A stretch of DNA of 64,000 bases. It comes from Hyphomicrobiales bacterium (GTDB lineage: Bacteria; Pseudomonadota; Alphaproteobacteria; SPJN01). The stretch spans positions 1 through 64,000 of the forward strand of contig SPJN01000018.1 of NCBI GenBank assembly GCA_006844605.1, written 5' to 3'. The notes beneath the pieces are model-generated. The model made no database searches. It saw nothing but the letters and a program-made list of their open reading frames with translations, and was not told where the DNA came from. Below, piece by piece: positions 27,580 through 36,160 of this stretch. How positions within the stretch are numbered: position 1 is the first letter of the stretch; each line of letters begins with the position of its first letter. A program made the translations under genes and the position numbers.

Positions 27580-28632
27580 ATGACGGTTCAAACAGGCCAG
27601 CGCAATTTATTGACAGATGTTGATGGTATCAGTGTCGGTAACGCCGAAGATCATGCTGTGCGAACCGGTGTGACTGTCATTTTGCCTGATGAGGCGGCGA
27701 TCGCCGGTGTTGATACGCGCGGTGGCGGTCCCGGTACGCGGGAAACAGATGCGCTTGACCCCGCTTGCCTTGTTGATGCCGTGGATGCGGTTGTCCTGTC
27801 CGGTGGGTCAGTATACGGATTGGCCGCGGCGGATGGTGTTGTCAATTATTTGGGCGCGCAGGGCAGGGGCTATCGTTTAGGGGCAGCAGAAATGGCATGT
27901 CCCGTGGTGCCGGGGGCCATTTTGTTTGATTTGATGAATGGTGGCGACAAGGGGTGGGGCGTTGATCCGCCCTATCGTGCGCTTGGAACCGCAGCGTGTC
28001 AGGCTGCCGGCAAGGATTTCACGCTTGGCAATGCGGGTGCAGGGATGGGCGCGATTGCAGGTCAGGTGAAGGGCGGCCTTGGTTCCGCATCAATTGCGAC
28101 GGGTGATGGGATACAAATAGCGGCATTGATAGCGGTAAACCCCTTTGGGTCAGTGATGATGCCGGGGACGAATAGTTTCTGGTCCTGGCCATATGAAGTG
28201 GATGGCGAGTTTGGCGGCGTACGCCCCGACACCAGCCTGTCAGCGCATGGCTGGCCTGCCGATACCAAGGCGGGTCCGGATTTCGACGCTGGCATGTCTG
28301 CAATGCAGGCAGCAGCCACCAATCCGGCAGCGAATACGACGATCGGTGTCGTCGCAACGAATGCTGCGCTGACGCCGGGCGAGGCCAAACGGCTGGCGAT
28401 CATGGCCCAAGATGGGTTGAGCCGCGCCATACGCCCGGTTCACACGCCCGTGGATGGTGATACGCTGTTTTCGCTGGCAACAGGACGGGTCGAGCTGGCT
28501 GACCCGCGCCCCTTCCAACTTGCCCGGCTGGGTACCCTGGCTGCTGATTGTGTGGCGCGGGCTGTCGCGCGAGGTGTGTATGAGGCTGAGAGTATTGGCG
28601 ATATACCTGCCTACCGGACTTTGCCATCATAA
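27580..28632 (+). CDS. P1 family peptidase (DmpA/S58-like aminopeptidase)
   Basis: Self-processing N-terminal nucleophile hydrolase, 350 aa. Family landmarks are ISVGNAED, GVDTRGGGPGTRETDALDP, VVLSGGSVYGLAAADGV and the processing-site block NTTIGVVATNA, where a Thr would become the catalytic N-terminus. Relatives include DmpA L-aminopeptidase/D-amidase and beta-peptidyl aminopeptidases. No signal peptide is visible. It is divergent from ggt, and both enzymes act on unusual peptide bonds. It lies upstream of a TonB receptor but 204 bp away, so co-transcription is uncertain. Confidence 0.88.
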   Translation: MTVQTGQRNLLTDVDGISVGNAEDHAVRTGVTVILPDEAAIAGVDTRGGGPGTRETDALDPACLVDAVDAVVLSGGSVYGLAAADGVVNYLGAQGRGYRLGAAEMACPVVPGAILFDLMNGGDKGWGVDPPYRALGTAACQAAGKDFTLGNAGAGMGAIAGQVKGGLGSASIATGDGIQIAALIAVNPFGSVMMPGTNSFWSWPYEVDGEFGGVRPDTSLSAHGWPADTKAGPDFDAGMSAMQAAATNPAANTTIGVVATNAALTPGEAKRLAIMAQDGLSRAIRPVHTPVDGDTLFSLATGRVELADPRPFQLARLGTLAADCVARAVARGVYEAESIGDIPAYRTLPS

Positions 28633-28836
28633 GGCGCGATGGGCGTGTGGGGATGGTTAACCCAAGGTCACATGCGACAATGGTACAACAGAAATCACCC
28701 GATTAACGCTGTTTGTCGCGTTCGCAAGGTGGATTTCTTGTGCAATTGTTCATGAAATTGGCAAGAATTCGCTTAACAGCCAACCGGACATAAGTTCGGG
28801 ACAATGAAAAGACAGCAGATTGGATGGGGAAATTCA

Positions 28837-31272
28837 ATGCGTACTGAACAAAAGCCCGTGTGGCACCGCCAGCTATTTGTAGGCACAATTTTAGCAGCAG
28901 GCGTTGCCGTTGCGCTGCCTGCCTATGCACAGGAAGCTGATGTGGAGGCCGCCGCAGAAGCCGAAGCAGACAGCTATTCAGGGCCCAAACTCGACGAGAT
29001 TGTGGTGACCGCCCAGAAGCGTGCCGAGGACGTTCAGGATGTGCCCTTGTCGGTTAGTGCCATCGGTGGTGAGGCGTTGAAGGAAAAGAACATCGCCAAC
29101 CTTGAACAGGTTGCTGACAATGTGCCCAACCTGCATATCGAAGCGGCCCCGACCTTCAACTACATCTACATGCGTGGCATCGGTTCTGGCTATAACCGCG
29201 GTTTTGAACAGTCCGTCGCGACGATTATTGACGAAGTGTTCTATGGCCGTCCCAGCTATCTCTCCAACGGGATGCTTGACCTTTATGCCATTGAAGTGCT
29301 GCGCGGCCCGCAAGGCACATTGTTCGGCAAAAACTCGGCCGCCGGTGTTGTTCACATGCGTACCGTCGACCCTGAACCTGAATGGGCATTCGATGGCGAC
29401 GTGATGTACGGTATGGACAATCATTACCGTATCCGAACAGCATTTCAGGGTCCGTTGATTACAGATGACTTGTCTTTCCGCGTTGCCCTGCTGCGTGAGG
29501 AGCGTGACGGCCTGACCTTCAATACAACGCTCGGCAAAGATGAAGAGAATGTAGATAATGTCAGTGCCCGCATAAAACTGTTGTGGGAGCCGACTTCAAC
29601 CTTGTCGATCAAACTTGCAGCAACAGGCAATACTGTTAATCAGGGTGGTAGTGGCCAGCAATTGCTGAAAATCCTGCCCCGTCACCGTGCGGCAATGGAA
29701 GTATTCGATGATCAGGTGAATGACAGCTTTACCGATGATCGCAGCCATACAGATGTGCCCGGTTTCGTTGACCGCGACACATGGGACACCACAATGACGG
29801 TCAATTGGGATATTGGTGAATATACACTGACCAATGTTTTGAATTATGCCCAGATGGATGAAGATGTGGCCTATGATGCCGACTTCTCGCCCATCAAATT
29901 CCTGCAGCTGGACAATAATGAAAATTATGACCAGATCAGTCAGGAACTGCGGTTGACCTCACCGCCCGGCACAATCGAATTCGTTACCGGCCTTTACTAT
30001 TACGCCAACCATTTGGTTGCGACTTTCGATATTACTGATTTCTTGACAGTGGTAGAGATTGGCAATGTAACCGGTCAGGTTGACCAGCAATATGACAATG
30101 CCTTGTTGGGTACACAGGCTGCGTTGCAAATCCAGCTGCGCCAAACTTTGGATGGCGGCGCGGCGCAAGAAACATCAACCACACTGTTTGATCAGGAATC
30201 GGAATCATTCGCGATCTTTGGTCAGGGCACATGGCATATCACCGATGACTTTGGCTTGACGCTTGGGTTGCGCGGCACCATGGAAACCAAGGATCTGGTG
30301 TATGATCATCGCCTGTTCAACAATCTGACAGGTGGCGAAGGCGAAGTTGGCCCGACCAATCCGCTGGGTGCGCAGGCGTTTCCGGTCATTCAATCGGGGA
30401 ATGTGCAATTCGCTGCAACGCGTGAGCGTAAGGAATATGATGTCAGCCCCAAGGCTTCATTGGCCTATCAGTGGAATGACGACATCATGACTTATCTGAC
30501 ATATGCGGTTGGCTTTAAGTCCGGCGGTTTCAACGCGCAGGCATTGAACGAAAGCCAGCTTGAGTATGAAGAAGAAAACTCTGTCGTTTATGAAGCGGGT
30601 ATCAAGTCTGAACTGTTCTATGGTGCAATGCGGTTGAATGTGTCTGTCTTCTTGTCTGACTATCAGGACTTGCAGACCACGGCCTTTGATGGCGTGACCT
30701 TTGTGGTGACCAATGCAGCCAGCGCGACCATTCAGGGGATTGAGGTTGATGGTGCCTTTCTGCCGATGGAAAACCTGATGCTGACATTCTCAGGCTCATA
30801 CACAGATGCTACATTTGATTCGTTCCCAACCGGTCCTTGCCCGGCGGAAGATAACGCGCAGTTCCCGAACTTCCTGATCGGTTTTGTTCAGTCACCGCCT
30901 CCGTGTGATTTGGCGGGTGAGCGTTTGGTGAATGTGCCTAAGGTGACGTTGAACATGGATGCTGCCTATGATGTTGAGTTTGGCAATTCCGGCATCAATC
31001 TGCATATTGGTGGCGGCGTCAACTATCAGACCGAACAATTCATGGCACTTGACCATGACCGGTTTGATGTTCGTCCCGAAACGGTTGTGTTCAGTGCGCG
31101 CGTTGGGCTGCGCCAGTCAGAAGGTGCCTGGCAGGTTATGATCCACGGGACAAACCTGACTGATGTTGAAGAAATCTATACCACCGCTGACGTGCCGACA
31201 TTTGTCGGGTCGCATTTTGGGACACCGTTTCCTGAGCGTCGCGTGACCGGTGAGGTCAGGGTTCAGTTCTAA
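28837..31272 (+). CDS. TonB-dependent outer-membrane receptor
   Basis: Outer-membrane beta-barrel importer, 811 aa from the ATG at 28837, preceded by GGATGGGGA. The signal peptide ends near AYAQEAD, and an Ala/Glu-rich linker leads to the TonB-box region LDEIVVTAQKR and the plug (VPLSVSAIGGEAL; GPQGTLFGKNSAAGVV). The barrel runs to a terminal VQF, the normal aromatic end for Bam-dependent assembly. The plug style is that of the large iron-complex/unknown-substrate receptor group abundant in marine alphaproteobacteria. No transporter or Fur-type partner is adjacent, so the ligand is not predictable. Confidence 0.92.
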   Translation: MRTEQKPVWHRQLFVGTILAAGVAVALPAYAQEADVEAAAEAEADSYSGPKLDEIVVTAQKRAEDVQDVPLSVSAIGGEALKEKNIANLEQVADNVPNLHIEAAPTFNYIYMRGIGSGYNRGFEQSVATIIDEVFYGRPSYLSNGMLDLYAIEVLRGPQGTLFGKNSAAGVVHMRTVDPEPEWAFDGDVMYGMDNHYRIRTAFQGPLITDDLSFRVALLREERDGLTFNTTLGKDEENVDNVSARIKLLWEPTSTLSIKLAATGNTVNQGGSGQQLLKILPRHRAAMEVFDDQVNDSFTDDRSHTDVPGFVDRDTWDTTMTVNWDIGEYTLTNVLNYAQMDEDVAYDADFSPIKFLQLDNNENYDQISQELRLTSPPGTIEFVTGLYYYANHLVATFDITDFLTVVEIGNVTGQVDQQYDNALLGTQAALQIQLRQTLDGGAAQETSTTLFDQESESFAIFGQGTWHITDDFGLTLGLRGTMETKDLVYDHRLFNNLTGGEGEVGPTNPLGAQAFPVIQSGNVQFAATRERKEYDVSPKASLAYQWNDDIMTYLTYAVGFKSGGFNAQALNESQLEYEEENSVVYEAGIKSELFYGAMRLNVSVFLSDYQDLQTTAFDGVTFVVTNAASATIQGIEVDGAFLPMENLMLTFSGSYTDATFDSFPTGPCPAEDNAQFPNFLIGFVQSPPPCDLAGERLVNVPKVTLNMDAAYDVEFGNSGINLHIGGGVNYQTEQFMALDHDRFDVRPETVVFSARVGLRQSEGAWQVMIHGTNLTDVEEIYTTADVPTFVGSHFGTPFPERRVTGEVRVQF

Positions 31273-31304
31273 ACTAACCCGATCTGATCAGTGCTGAATA
31301 AAAG

Positions 31305-31334
31305 AAGGCCCCGCAATGTGTCGGGGCCTTTTTG
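31305..31334 (+). terminator. Intrinsic terminator after the TonB receptor
   Basis: AAGGCCCCG (31305-31313) and CGGGGCCTT (31322-31330) form a perfect 9-bp GC-rich stem with an 8-nt loop followed by a T run. It lies 32 bp after the stop of the TonB receptor gene. The structure also precedes the stop of the convergent gene at 31358 and could serve both directions. Confidence 0.85.
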
Positions 31335-31357
31335 TTTGTGCTTAGAAAATTTTGTGA

Positions 31358-31984
31358 TCAGGGGATGATCAAAAGAACAGGCGTTGCAGCCTTTAGAACC
31401 GCTTCACCTTCCTTGCCGTCAGGGCGTCTGTATACTGCTTCACCCGTTTTACGTACACGTGTTAGGTGCGCAATGAAGCGGTCGCCTGATTTCGGCGTCA
31501 GCACAGATAGGGCGCCGACTGATGCTGTATCAATATTGCTGGATTGGCGTTCAAACACAGCAACAGAATCATCAAGCGCAAGAAAGGGGCCTTTTTCAGC
31601 ACGAATTTGCGCCGCTTCCATTTCCTGTGTTTCATCGACGCGCAATGCGCCCTGAATACGATAACGTAAATCAGCGGCAAGCGACAGTTTTTCAGCCGCC
31701 TTGCTGATCGCGCCATAGCCGTCAATCACATGGTCCATGGCAACCAGCACCAGACCCATGTCACCCATAAGGCCAGCGCGACGCAAAGCTTCATCGCTTG
31801 ATAGCCGTAAGAAGCCGCAAACGGCTTCAATCTCATGGGGTTTAAACCAGACCTCGCCGCGGAACTTTCTGCTCAGCAGTGATGGATCCATTTTCATTTG
31901 ACGCGCGATCGCCCGTAGGGACTGTCCCGCCTCATCCAGTGCATCATAGAACCACTGGCTATCTATTTTTGGTGGCCGTTTCAT
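31358..31984 (-). CDS. Putative HTH transcriptional regulator, phage-repressor-like layout
   Basis: 208-aa protein with an N-terminal helix-turn-helix (SLRAIARQMKMDPSLLSRKFRG, residues about 22-43) followed by a second helix group (EIEAVCGFLRLSSDEALRRAG). The C-terminal third (about 150-208) reads as a small beta domain (GDRFIAHLTRVRK; AVYRRPDGKEGEAVLK). It resembles the tail of CI/LexA-type repressors in layout, but I see no clear Ser-Lys protease dyad. It is divergent from a holin-like gene 102 bp away, the typical position of a phage regulator. The function is inferred only. Confidence 0.6.
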   Translation of the reverse strand: MKRPPKIDSQWFYDALDEAGQSLRAIARQMKMDPSLLSRKFRGEVWFKPHEIEAVCGFLRLSSDEALRRAGLMGDMGLVLVAMDHVIDGYGAISKAAEKLSLAADLRYRIQGALRVDETQEMEAAQIRAEKGPFLALDDSVAVFERQSSNIDTASVGALSVLTPKSGDRFIAHLTRVRKTGEAVYRRPDGKEGEAVLKAATPVLLIIP

Positions 31985-32086
31985 GCGGCGTATTGTGGTT
32001 CAAAGCGCAACGAAGTCAAGGCAACATATTGGGATATTGTAAGGAAAAGCCAATTTTCCCGCCTGAAGTGCTGATTATGTCCCGCT

Positions 32087-32371
32087 ATGCGATTTCACGG
32101 CCTGTTGAAAATAATGCTTGATGGTCAGTGGGACATTGAACAAGTGCGCGCGTCCGAAGGGTCTTGGAAAGACGAATGGCTGACATTGCTTGTCTCCATA
32201 CCTTTGATATTGGCATTTGTGTCTGACGATGCGCGCGACGCAGTGCGGGCAGGTTTCGAAGCCTTGTCAGCGATGCCGGATTGGTACCGGTGGGCAGTCG
32301 GCGTCGTTTTTGCTGCCAGTTTCGGCGTAAAAAAGGCCGTTAACCTAATTGGACGGTGGAACGGCAAATGA
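32087..32371 (+). CDS. Small phage holin-like membrane protein
   Basis: 94-aa protein (85 aa if the ATG at 32114 is used). Charged EGSWKDEWLTLLVSIPLILAF leads into a first membrane helix, and PDWYRWAVGVVFAASFGVKKAV forms a second. The SWKDEW...IPL...PDWYRW...ASFG pattern is one I associate with small putative holins of podo- and siphophages; this is recall of a pattern, not a search result. The stop overlaps the next gene by ATGA (32368-32371). It could be a domesticated lysis gene or a prophage remnant. Confidence 0.6.
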   Translation: MRFHGLLKIMLDGQWDIEQVRASEGSWKDEWLTLLVSIPLILAFVSDDARDAVRAGFEALSAMPDWYRWAVGVVFAASFGVKKAVNLIGRWNGK

Positions 32372-32727
32372 TACAGGGCTACACAACGATAACATGGCGA
32401 TGGGTCGTGGGCCTGTTGATCGGCGCGATGATCACCGGTGGGGGGTGGCTTTATTCCGGTATGATTGACCGGACGCAGACGGCTCTTGACCGGGCTGATA
32501 TCGCCCATGCCATTGCCCAAGAGAATGCCCTGTCAATTAGGGGATTGGTCGAGGTTGAGAAAGGAAATCATCGGGTGCGCGATGAATTGGTGGCCCGTTT
32601 CCGAAACGTTGCGGACGACCGCACAGCGGATATTGAGGCGTTGCGTGCATTGCAGCATGAGACACGAAAAGAGTTAACGGCACTCGATAGACGCTTGACG
32701 CGGATAGAGGCCTCGCTCAATCATTAG
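32368..32727 (+). CDS. Single-span membrane protein with cytoplasmic/periplasmic coiled coil
   Basis: 119-aa protein of unknown function translated from an ATG overlapping the holin-like gene. One N-terminal helix (WVVGLLIGAMITGGGWLYSGM, residues about 12-32) is followed by an alpha-helical region up to the end with heptad-like spacing (EALRALQHETRKELTALDRR). This resembles phage proteins that sit beside holins, such as i-spanin-like or DUF-type accessory proteins. It may equally be a host protein. It lies 24 bp before the MBL-fold gene. Confidence 0.6.
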   Translation: MIQGYTTITWRWVVGLLIGAMITGGGWLYSGMIDRTQTALDRADIAHAIAQENALSIRGLVEVEKGNHRVRDELVARFRNVADDRTADIEALRALQHETRKELTALDRRLTRIEASLNH

Positions 32728-32751
32728 GGGGAATTGCGAAGAAGGCCGCCC

Positions 32752-33765
32752 ATGCATCGATTTTTGAAAATCACGTTGATCCTGTTTGTGTTCCTGACAA
32801 TAGCTGGGGTGGGGCTTATTCGTTTTGTGCTGCTCGCTCACGCTGATCTGAAGCCCTATGAACATTTGTTTGTTGATCAGGCAGACCAAGCAGTCCCCGG
32901 CGAGGTTCGTGTGACCTATGCCGGGGTATCAACTATGTTGATCAGTGATGGCACCACCAACCTGATGGTGGACGGCTTTTTCACCCGGCCAGATATTTTG
33001 CATGTGATGTTTGACAAGGTATCGCCAAATGATCGCGTCATTGACAGGGGGCTAGAGCGGCTGGGTGTAGCAGAACTTGACGCCATTTTTCCGGTTCATG
33101 CCCATTATGATCACGCGATGGATACACCGATTGTTGCCGCCAAAACCGGCGCAAAAATGCTGGGTGGGAAGTCCGCGGCCATGATCGCGCGCGGTGCAGG
33201 TCTACCAGAAGAGCAGATTGTGGTTGTGGCACAAGGTGAAGTGCATAGGTTTGGAGCCTTTGATATTCGATTTATAGAAAGTGTACACGCGCCTGTGGCG
33301 ACACAGAATGCCATGCAGCCCGACATTCATGAACCTTTGACCCCGCCTGCCAAGGCCTTCGCCTATCCGACCGGACAGGCATGGGCGATAGTGATTGGGC
33401 ACACCGATCAAGATGGTATGCGTCACCAAATGCTGGTGCAGGGCAGTGCGGGCTTTGTTGAAGGTGCATTGGATGATGAAAATGTCGATGCGGTGTTTCT
33501 AGGCATAGGGGGGCTTGGCTCCCAACCGCCGCTTTACCAAATGAATTACTGGAACGAAACTGTCAGCGCAACCGACCCGCAAAAAGTGTACCCCATTCAT
33601 TGGGATGATTTCTTCATTCGCCTGTCTGAACCATTGAAGGCCAGCGGCGGCCCCTTGAACAAATTTTCGGACGGCATGGATTTTCTCTTGGCGGAAGCAG
33701 AGGCAGAGGGACGGACAGTTCATATGATGAAGGCATTTGCCACCGTGCTGCCATTTCGCCAATAG
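32752..33765 (+). CDS. Membrane-anchored MBL-fold metallo-hydrolase
   Basis: 337 aa from the ATG at 32752, chosen because AAGAAGG lies 6-7 nt before it; a TTG at 32734 is in frame. The N-terminal helix FLKITLILFVFLTIAGVGLIRF anchors or exports it. The metal motif is HAHYDHAMD (HxHxDH), and later histidines appear in SVHAP, IGHTDQD and YPIHWDD. This resembles UlaG/RomA-type metallo-beta-lactamase fold enzymes. The substrate is unknown. It is not an evident beta-lactamase, since it lacks the class B active-site pattern beyond the shared fold. Confidence 0.8.
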   Translation: MHRFLKITLILFVFLTIAGVGLIRFVLLAHADLKPYEHLFVDQADQAVPGEVRVTYAGVSTMLISDGTTNLMVDGFFTRPDILHVMFDKVSPNDRVIDRGLERLGVAELDAIFPVHAHYDHAMDTPIVAAKTGAKMLGGKSAAMIARGAGLPEEQIVVVAQGEVHRFGAFDIRFIESVHAPVATQNAMQPDIHEPLTPPAKAFAYPTGQAWAIVIGHTDQDGMRHQMLVQGSAGFVEGALDDENVDAVFLGIGGLGSQPPLYQMNYWNETVSATDPQKVYPIHWDDFFIRLSEPLKASGGPLNKFSDGMDFLLAEAEAEGRTVHMMKAFATVLPFRQ

Positions 33766-33857
33766 GGCTGCGTATTTAGGCGAATTGTCGTTGGCTGGAT
33801 CGGCATCCGCATATATGGCATATGTGTGGGCACCATTATTCAACGCCGGAGTTGTCC

Positions 33858-34550
33858 ATGATTGATTTATATACCGCGCCAACCCCGAACGGCTGGAAAG
33901 CCAGTTGTACGCTTGAGGAGTTGGGCTTGCCCTATAATGCCCACCTGGTGAACCTGTCAGAGGGCGATCAGAAAAAACCCGATTTTTTGGCGGTAAACCC
34001 CAATGGGCGTATTCCGGCAATAATCGATCGGGATGCTGGCGACCAACGGGTTTTCGAATCGGGCGCCATCATGATTTATCTGGCCGAAAAGGCAGGCAAG
34101 CTTTTGCCGACCAGCGGTCCTGCACGGGTAGAGACGCTGGGCTGGCTGATGTTCCAGATGGGCGGTGTTGGCCCCATGATGGGGCAAGCCAACGTCTTTT
34201 ATCGCTATTTCCCTGAGCGTATCCAGCCGGCCATTGATCGATACCAAAACGAAAGTCGGCGCTTGTTTGAGGTGCTGGATGGCCGTTTGGGTGAAACCGA
34301 ATGGCTTGCTGGCGAAGAATTTACAATCGCCGATATTGCCAACTGGTGCTGGAGCCGGACTTACAAATGGTCAGGCGTTTCAATTGACGGCCTAGACAAT
34401 TTGCAGCGTTGGCACAATGCAATGAAAGCACGCCCTGCCTGCCGCAAGGGTGTTGAAGTGCCGTTCAAAATCGCCTCCTTGCTGGAGGAAGGGCGCGACG
34501 AGGAAGCGGAAACTTTCGAAGAAAATGCCCAGAAAATAGTACAGCTTTAA
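33858..34550 (+). CDS. Glutathione S-transferase (Nu/YfcG-like)
   Basis: 230 aa from the ATG at 33858 with CGGAG 7 nt upstream. The thioredoxin-like N-terminal domain [26 protein letters not shown] matches YfcG/YghU (MIDLYFAPTPNGHK). [13 protein letters not shown] and [19 protein letters not shown] form the glutathione site. The C-terminal helical domain has GMIGQ-type [17 protein letters not shown] and FTIADIANW. YfcG-type enzymes have disulfide-bond reductase and peroxide-related activity with glutathione. The stop abuts that of the convergent dienelactone hydrolase gene. Confidence 0.9.
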   Translation: MIDLYTAPTPNGWKASCTLEELGLPYNAHLVNLSEGDQKKPDFLAVNPNGRIPAIIDRDAGDQRVFESGAIMIYLAEKAGKLLPTSGPARVETLGWLMFQMGGVGPMMGQANVFYRYFPERIQPAIDRYQNESRRLFEVLDGRLGETEWLAGEEFTIADIANWCWSRTYKWSGVSIDGLDNLQRWHNAMKARPACRKGVEVPFKIASLLEEGRDEEAETFEENAQKIVQL

Positions 34551-35282
34551 CTACAAAAGTTGCCGCCTTAAATAGGCCAGTGATTTATCAAGCGCCCCTT
34601 GATCAAGATGTTCGGTCAGGGTGGCATGTTTGTTGCCGGGCAAAACGATCGGTGTAAAACCATCCCCCAACTCTGCCTTCAGGCGTTCAAATCGGGCGTT
34701 CGGGCACATGGGGTCTGCATCATATTTGATGCCGATGACCGCATCCTTACCCATCTGCTTAACTGTGTCTTTCACGGTCTGTAATTCCGTTGCCGACATA
34801 TGCAGCGCGGTCGCGTTCCTGATCGGCAGTGACGGTTGTGCCGCCACAGCCGCATTCACACCCGGTTCAGCAATAAGCGTAATGGCAAAGTTTCCGGTTA
34901 GACACATGCCAATGACCCCGGCCTTGCCTTGACCTGCCGCGCCGCATTCTTCAACAGCTTTGACCAGCAGGGCGCGGAAATAGTCAACAATGGGGCTGGA
35001 ACGGTCAGCGGCCAGCATGTGAAACTCTTTGGACACACAGACCCGTAATGTGTTGCCCAGTATTGCTTTCTTGCCCACGCCACCAAATAACAATGGCAGG
35101 TAAATGCGAAACCCCTGATCCGCGATAGTGTTGCACAGCGCAATACATTGTTTGGTCATGCCCGGTAGTTCATGCATGACCAAAATTGCTGGTCCTTCAC
35201 CACGGCAATAGACAGGGTGGCTTGCCCCATCATGTGTGAATGTATAAGGGGCCTCAAAACCGGGAATATTTACGGTGCTCAT
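34551..35282 (-). CDS. Dienelactone hydrolase family protein
   Basis: Alpha/beta hydrolase, 243 aa from the ATG at 35282, which overlaps the GNAT stop by ATGA. An earlier in-frame start lies at 35297. The nucleophile elbow is GMCLTGN, with Cys as in dienelactone hydrolase. LVMHELPGM (oxyanion region), DADPMCPNARFE (Asp) and GNKHATLTEH (His) supply the remainder of the triad. The reaction is hydrolysis of an ester or lactone. The actual substrate is unknown and no aromatic degradation genes are nearby. Confidence 0.85.
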   Translation of the reverse strand: MSTVNIPGFEAPYTFTHDGASHPVYCRGEGPAILVMHELPGMTKQCIALCNTIADQGFRIYLPLLFGGVGKKAILGNTLRVCVSKEFHMLAADRSSPIVDYFRALLVKAVEECGAAGQGKAGVIGMCLTGNFAITLIAEPGVNAAVAAQPSLPIRNATALHMSATELQTVKDTVKQMGKDAVIGIKYDADPMCPNARFERLKAELGDGFTPIVLPGNKHATLTEHLDQGALDKSLAYLRRQLL

Positions 35283-35956
35283 GAATTGTCCTGCCAATCG
35301 GAAAGTTTCATGCCCATTCTGATGTGCATTGGCACGTCAAACGGCTCTTCAAGTTGTGGTAACCGTGTCTCTACAAGTGGTGTCATGCCAACCTGTTGAT
35401 AAAATCTAACTGCGGGTTTGCGGCTGCAAACGTCTAATAATACCCAGTCAAAGCCATCTTGCTTGGCGCGATTAAAGCTGTTTGTCAGAAGACGATAACC
35501 AACCCCGCGCCCTTGGGCCTGGGGCAGGGCAGCCAAATTGGATAGGTAATAGGCCCCGTCTGGGATCTCTGGCACGATGGGCGCAATTGTCGGCCAACGT
35601 GTATTGACCAGCGCAGCTTCCTCTTCGGTCAACGCTTCTGCCAGGGCGGCAAGGTGGGCGGGCACCCGCTCTTCAATACTTTTGTTTGTGTAGCTTAACT
35701 CAATGCCAATCAACTGGTCGTCAGAATATGCCGCCTGTGTTGCCTTGTGGCTGAATATACTGTCGGGTTTGGGCCATGACTGCACCATCGCCCTGACAAA
35801 TAGGTCCTTATCGCCGTAATTATAGCCGAATATTTCGTAACCTGTTGCCCAAATAAGTTCAGCTGCGGTTTCTGCCTGATCCGGGCGTGCTGGCTCAAAC
35901 CGGATCGTCGCAGGATCAATCGGCGCGGGGCCTTTTGGTTGTTCTTCACCTGTCAT
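35279..35956 (-). CDS. GNAT family N-acetyltransferase
   Basis: 225-aa acetyltransferase. Residues about 15-30 contain RFEPARPDQAETAAELI. The acetyl-CoA motif is LAALPQAQGRGVGYRLLTNSF, with QGRGVG as the loop. The C-terminal VRFYQQVGMTPLVETRLP matches the family ending. It is co-transcribed with the dienelactone hydrolase through a 4-nt overlap. The substrate is unknown. Confidence 0.82.
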   Translation of the reverse strand: MTGEEQPKGPAPIDPATIRFEPARPDQAETAAELIWATGYEIFGYNYGDKDLFVRAMVQSWPKPDSIFSHKATQAAYSDDQLIGIELSYTNKSIEERVPAHLAALAEALTEEEAALVNTRWPTIAPIVPEIPDGAYYLSNLAALPQAQGRGVGYRLLTNSFNRAKQDGFDWVLLDVCSRKPAVRFYQQVGMTPLVETRLPQLEEPFDVPMHIRMGMKLSDWQDNS

Positions 35957-36160
35957 GTCGTCTATACCCCCAAATGTAAAGTTGGGCCATTATAGCCCCC
36001 CCGTGTAACGGGGCTAGTCATAGCTTGCCGGGAGGACGACCGGAAAATTCCGGGTTGGTCCTTGAAATTGTGAGTAAATTCGGACTTTTGCCAAGCAACA
36101 AAACAGGCTAGCTTTCCGAATTACGACTGGGGTACGCCAAAGCGCGTGGGGAGTATTTTT

